Part shown: piece after piece, positions 62,701 through 64,000 of the stretch
Layout of the letters: each line of letters begins with the position of its first letter
Numbering within the stretch: position 1 is the first letter of the stretch
Assembly: GCA_002212725.1 (NCBI GenBank)
Contig: MTCR01000143.1
Location: 81,518 to 145,517 of the forward strand
DNA from: Sphingobacteriales bacterium TSM_CSM
GTDB lineage: Bacteria; Bacteroidota; Bacteroidia; Chitinophagales; UBA2359
DNA length: 64,000 nt
Reading direction: 5' to 3'
Position numbers and translations under genes: made by a program
The notes under the pieces: generated by a model
What the model was told of the DNA's origin: nothing
The model's database searches: none
What the model saw: only the letters and a program-made list of their open reading frames with translations

Positions 62701-62719
62701 ATAAAAAACGGTCACTCAT
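56774..62719 (-). CDS. Giant UvrD-like helicase / OLD-type ATPase fusion, candidate defence protein
   Basis: A 1981-residue protein. Residues 1-350: unassigned region with a mixed alpha/beta pattern and IIIEAK (245-251). Residues 365-860: SF1 helicase core with Walker A GQAGSGKT (373-380), DEAQD (594-598), GDPNQT (632-637), NYRS (678-681), AAKGSEYD (778-785) and VAVTRAKKG (827-835). Residues about 900-1620: helical, TPR-like, without known catalytic motifs. Residues 1625-1981: ABC-type ATPase of the OLD/AAA15 group with FKSFKNIEL, Walker A GANNTGKT (1653-1660), a YGEGANKL signature (1861-1868), Walker B RLMIDEIDAGIH (1882-1893) and the H-loop ATTHN (1917-1921). It is co-transcribed with a TOPRIM gene and far more AT-rich than its neighbours. 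All ATP sites look intact. Confidence 0.85.
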   Translation of the reverse strand: MSDRFLYISQKLEEQLNDTYNNKVIRDIKDKLYKIANYSNPRNHNNTKHIGATFYYYEYGSTEKIILESKDIEVHGAKVSFLFGLEIYEGRNYDHSWDSVIDKVKKGKYEGLNEREKENAVSKYVESQQTEAPPKPLLEEWLINFGQIDTSLIPNNNIFETARWINNIGLFRTIWKEDVDNSLNWYLIANALSALINEDDTDLNDLLKKRLIRKDDKDPAILNNIDYVFEIVDARPLDNNESVEKIIIEAKISETTENHPKKVYYILICRNRNTLKNDFLKFNYALIDIQNERKNLDFSIVEHNKNSDFKDICIVGYSFYFLWVDRTSLDARNYVFENFKLLENNSMSNLALSEDQMNLIHSNEITFPKFINGQAGSGKTVVLNYLFALFFKKWAEIPTDVKRKNKLKPPIYVTANGDLKDRALDTIKAILWQLKYIELFKDLLDTEEALIKSKEFTDKHVGEIGCCFFTYDGLLDEIIAREELSTEKFDGKSPYTFSVFNLRYQKTVARKNKAGISSELAWFIINSYLLEGKDTKKCLIDSASVAEITQDYESKFSSDIVHKQGYYYKLLKALFILENINAKDLAIYTGVFCDEAQDLTQTEMQFLISLSSYMKFKIPNYIEISIPIVFAGDPNQTINPSGFDIKKVELMFNKEIAKLYDGNGENYAERRINELPTNYRSTKHIVQFANLIHLLKEYLLSNFQFKYQKYGQKLDNTSEELHLIYGDSILTKGVGKEIVESEIPIIVPCDLDGIKDFHAKDIYSNIFEEDLLISPFAAKGSEYDSVVLYQFGNEYYDIFKYSMHNLKVTSDDSENIKRQFFLTKLYVAVTRAKKGIVIVDTDRGFDQFWSFFEDNQLIQKLIANHNKLDNNHGEYDSEELCGALSFSKNQETAIEFIKSRTEYAEASVYEDLKKGWGNKNAPKLENAKNRFDRLAYKQPAKRKIFETLSKIAKAKALEVNQKFREAADIYSDMELYHKNDRTIFRDNYGDILNLGPLNAIHFYWVDGNSWSDLIRCIGVVLSMENKITNKKPLQLRLLIAKLMNNDSQLSVTEFKYYKTEVESVFSKKDNEEYIITWKSDFYSKLYEKIKKDIHLLNEIDSSDLAQTFDQIGFKDANNENCNSLLAELNFKAEKYRQAKTYFDKSTDTLKGSNKYKECMLALAKENHDLSEQCRWHFELANYEEINKITANLSENTLKELIETRQKEIIFSILYSGDNITGFKLNKSYTIKEILSFLSEKGKIDTTSLAKFLEDIIKFVDNPEHQKQSLVGNPKVDLISLTELYKHVYKIYSDFYQPNTTDIVISNKFKQGLIKDKNKEFLFYNLIRFLSRTSVNLQTMLSSKEDTNAPNPPKKTHHFYSSLAKLYNDKYFDTGNLDNNYFPNLAELIVVFDKTRSMPKDALEFYEKLFEKSKNQNNGTLLEFAQKMWVYYWIQNSSIKSTAKGVIDIIKNTTQISVNKEMLEGKEDIEALDSKKDNDDIDKMSEEIEKNIAEWYKTFKDDNFSDKISKIYKAKFGKKILIEKKVMDDITELLKNKFIEYDDAKKNKSIDDELINLLKDAYTKELIEKYSANNFARQWRKDNIPNEQRITYNSIQKIVPAASSPNTLKSVEENHYTTKLIADKRHIEFISINNFKSFKNIELSNIGQFNLVLGANNTGKTSFLEALLFNKNIEEYLIGLIFAMYSREGNCRFLNLSLQEILNFYTYEKSNLNNIISVFYKKNAITTEFYLQALHSDMVAKLQVIEGENLPDIFEFSSQDFEQLREDFITRFSNTIIEEIELRKYYGDYFRKNPFMAYIPFASGYGHELASYYKSAFKARDLKNSLINSMKLFIPKIEQVESLTTIEIYEEGENLPVPLAQYGEGANKLFRILLQITAAKGKRLMIDEIDAGIHRFKFAEFWRTILFAAKENDVQLFATTHNVECLEFFTKILHREEMKEFRDLSRTITLYRTKANEISSRVRTFEEFDAAVKEERNIMGGE

Positions 62720-62750
62720 ATAATTAGATTGAGGGTTGAACTACTATGCG

Positions 62751-62782
62751 CAAATATACACTGCTCCGATAAAACAAACAAG
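62751..62782 (-). promoter_or_regulatory. Promoter of the helicase/ATPase-TOPRIM cassette
   Basis: On the minus strand CTTG (62782-62779) is followed after 20 bases by TATATTTG (62758-62751): exact -7 and a one-mismatch -33 at the same spacing as in the dnaX promoter. Predicted start lies about 25 bases before the ATG at 62719. An AT-rich stem CTATTTTTA/TAAAAATAG (62784-62792, 62800-62808) directly upstream could end the pcrA transcript or bind a regulator. Confidence 0.6.
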
Positions 62783-62858
62783 TCTATTTTTATTTTTTTT
62801 AAAAATAGTGATGTTACCATATAAAAACCAATACCGTTACTGAAAATTGGACAAGAGT

Positions 62859-64000
62859 TCATTCTTTTACAATCATCAGTTGTGCAAATTTAAGCACAAT
62901 GCGCTTTTCACCTTCGGTATCAAACACAATAACCGCTAAACGTTTATCTCCGGCGCCGTCAATGCTTACCACTTTACCCCGCCCAAAGCGTTGGTGAATT
63001 ACTGCCTCGCCGCCTTGCAACTTTGAGGTATCGGAGGGTTTAAAGTTGGCCGGTATTTGCGGCGGAGGCGTATTGTGTTGTTGTTTTTGCTGCTGCTCTT
63101 TAATGCGGCGGGCATTATCGGTTATGCCGCTGTTGTCGTCTTTAAAACTGTTGTAGGCGGCGTTGTTGCCAAATGCACCGGGTTTGGGTTTGGCGCCCAC
63201 GGTTTCAAGGTGTACCGATGCCACTTCGTCAATAAACCGGCTGGGAGTGCTGTATTGCAACTCGCCGTAGCGGTAGCGGCAGGCCGCCATAGACAAATGC
63301 AGTTTTTGCTTGGCCCGTGTAACAGCTACATAAAACAGGCGGCGCTCTTCTTCCAGTTCGTGCACACTTTTGGCAGACAGCATGGAAGGAAACAACCCTT
63401 CTTCCAGCCCTACCACATACACACACGGAAACTCCAGCCCTTTGGCGGTGTGTACGGTCATAAGTTTTACCTTTCCGCTTTCGTCATCGTCATTATCCAA
63501 ATCGGTAAGGAGCGAAACGCCCTGCAGGTAAGCGCCCAAACTTGCATCGGGCAGTGTGCCGGGTTCTTGCGGGGTTTCGGCAAGTTTTTCGTCAATAAAC
63601 TCTTTAATACTGTTGAGCAATTCCTGCAGGTTTTCGTAGCGGCTAATACCTTCTACGGTTTTATCTTCGCTTAGTTCTTTGAGCAGGCCGGTTTGGCTGC
63701 CAATAATGAGTGCCAGTTCATAGGCGTTTTTGCGGTTGAGCAGGTCGGCAAATAGCAGCATCATTTTTACAAAGCCGCTTACCGGTTCCTGGGCAACTTT
63801 GGGCAGTTGGGTGCGCAGGGCAGGGGTTAAAATTACGGTCCACAAAGAAACCTGCTCCTGGTTGGCCATGGCGGCAATTTTACCAACGGTGGTGTTGCCA
63901 ATGCCGCGGGTAGGATAGTTAATAATACGGCGCAGGGCTTCCTCGTCGTGCGGGTTTACGGTAAGGCGCAGGTAAGCCATAAGGTCTTTTACCTCTTTGC
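62859..64000 (-). CDS. pcrA: PcrA/UvrD-type DNA helicase, C-terminal part (cut by window edge)
   Basis: About 380 C-terminal residues of a UvrD/PcrA/Rep SF1A helicase used in repair and in clearing protein or RNA polymerase from DNA; the frame stays open to the window edge. Helicase segments are KDLMAYLRLTVNPHDEEAL, RIINYPTRGIGNTTV, motif V VKLMTVHTAKGLEFPCVYVV and motif VI RRLFYVAVTRAKQKL. After a Gln-rich linker comes the C-terminal Tudor-like domain (GEAVIHQRFGRGKVVSI ... VFDTEGEKRIVLKFAQL), as in PcrA. Base composition is typical of the host, unlike the helicase cassette downstream. The two helicases are not close relatives in their motifs. Confidence 0.93.
   Translation of the reverse strand, partial: KEVKDLMAYLRLTVNPHDEEALRRIINYPTRGIGNTTVGKIAAMANQEQVSLWTVILTPALRTQLPKVAQEPVSGFVKMMLLFADLLNRKNAYELALIIGSQTGLLKELSEDKTVEGISRYENLQELLNSIKEFIDEKLAETPQEPGTLPDASLGAYLQGVSLLTDLDNDDDESGKVKLMTVHTAKGLEFPCVYVVGLEEGLFPSMLSAKSVHELEEERRLFYVAVTRAKQKLHLSMAACRYRYGELQYSTPSRFIDEVASVHLETVGAKPKPGAFGNNAAYNSFKDDNSGITDNARRIKEQQQKQQHNTPPPQIPANFKPSDTSKLQGGEAVIHQRFGRGKVVSIDGAGDKRLAVIVFDTEGEKRIVLKFAQLMIVKE

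Overview
The window looks like a chromosomal segment of a free-living or activated-sludge type Bacteroidota (Chitinophagales/Saprospiria-like). The grounds are type IX secretion (T9SS) C-terminal sorting domains of both type A and type B, PKD-repeat surface proteins, a tandem cluster of three parvulin-type foldases, a TetR-TolC-MFP-RND efflux operon, and repeated matches to the Bacteroidota promoter -7 element TAnnTTTG. Species cannot be named from the sequence alone. Most genes have a balanced base composition; the stretch 56134-62760 is strikingly AT-rich.

Layout. 1-172: start of a DinB-like gene leaving the window. 246-7030: efflux operon (tetR, tolC, mfp, rnd; minus strand) with a perfect 15-bp inverted repeat in its promoter region. 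7223-8544: divergent NUDIX hydrolase and DUF1295 membrane enzyme sharing an 11-bp inverted repeat. 8596-11571: a repeat-bounded accessory patch with two Mu-like virion morphogenesis genes (a MuF-type protein with a possible C-terminal nuclease toxin, and a gpG-like protein), duplicated fragments of a T9SS sorting domain, two copies of a hairpin element and 119-bp identical direct repeats. 11664-19206: pdxA, pepA, rsmA, neuB and small conserved genes. 19453-30479: large secreted proteins (heparinase II/III-like, PKD/T9SS, subtilase). 30497-41101: alpha/beta hydrolase, methyltransferase, a candidate structured RNA with promoter and terminator, a beta-lactamase-fold protein that has lost its catalytic motifs, kynurenine 3-monooxygenase, HD phosphohydrolase, thiolase, coiled-coil protein, ArsS-like radical SAM enzyme. 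41207-45587: three periplasmic foldases in one operon. 46059-55657: haloperoxidase-like lipoprotein, T9SS type B PKD protein, dnaX and an M16 protease. 55702-64000: rnpA, the AT-rich helicase/ATPase plus TOPRIM cassette, and the 3' part of pcrA/uvrD.

The most interesting system is the two-gene cassette at 56134-62719. A 1981-residue protein joins an unassigned N-terminal region, a UvrD-like SF1 helicase, a long helical-repeat middle and a C-terminal OLD/AAA15-type ABC ATPase; one base after it lies a small TOPRIM protein. It combines the parts of Gabija (OLD ATPase-TOPRIM plus UvrD helicase) in a different arrangement, with the TOPRIM split off as in PARIS. This is a strong candidate for an anti-phage defence system of unusual architecture, sitting between pcrA and rnpA. 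Other points worth attention are a possible dnaX frameshift/slippage site, the candidate 6S-like RNA, the efflux operator and the phage/repeat patch.
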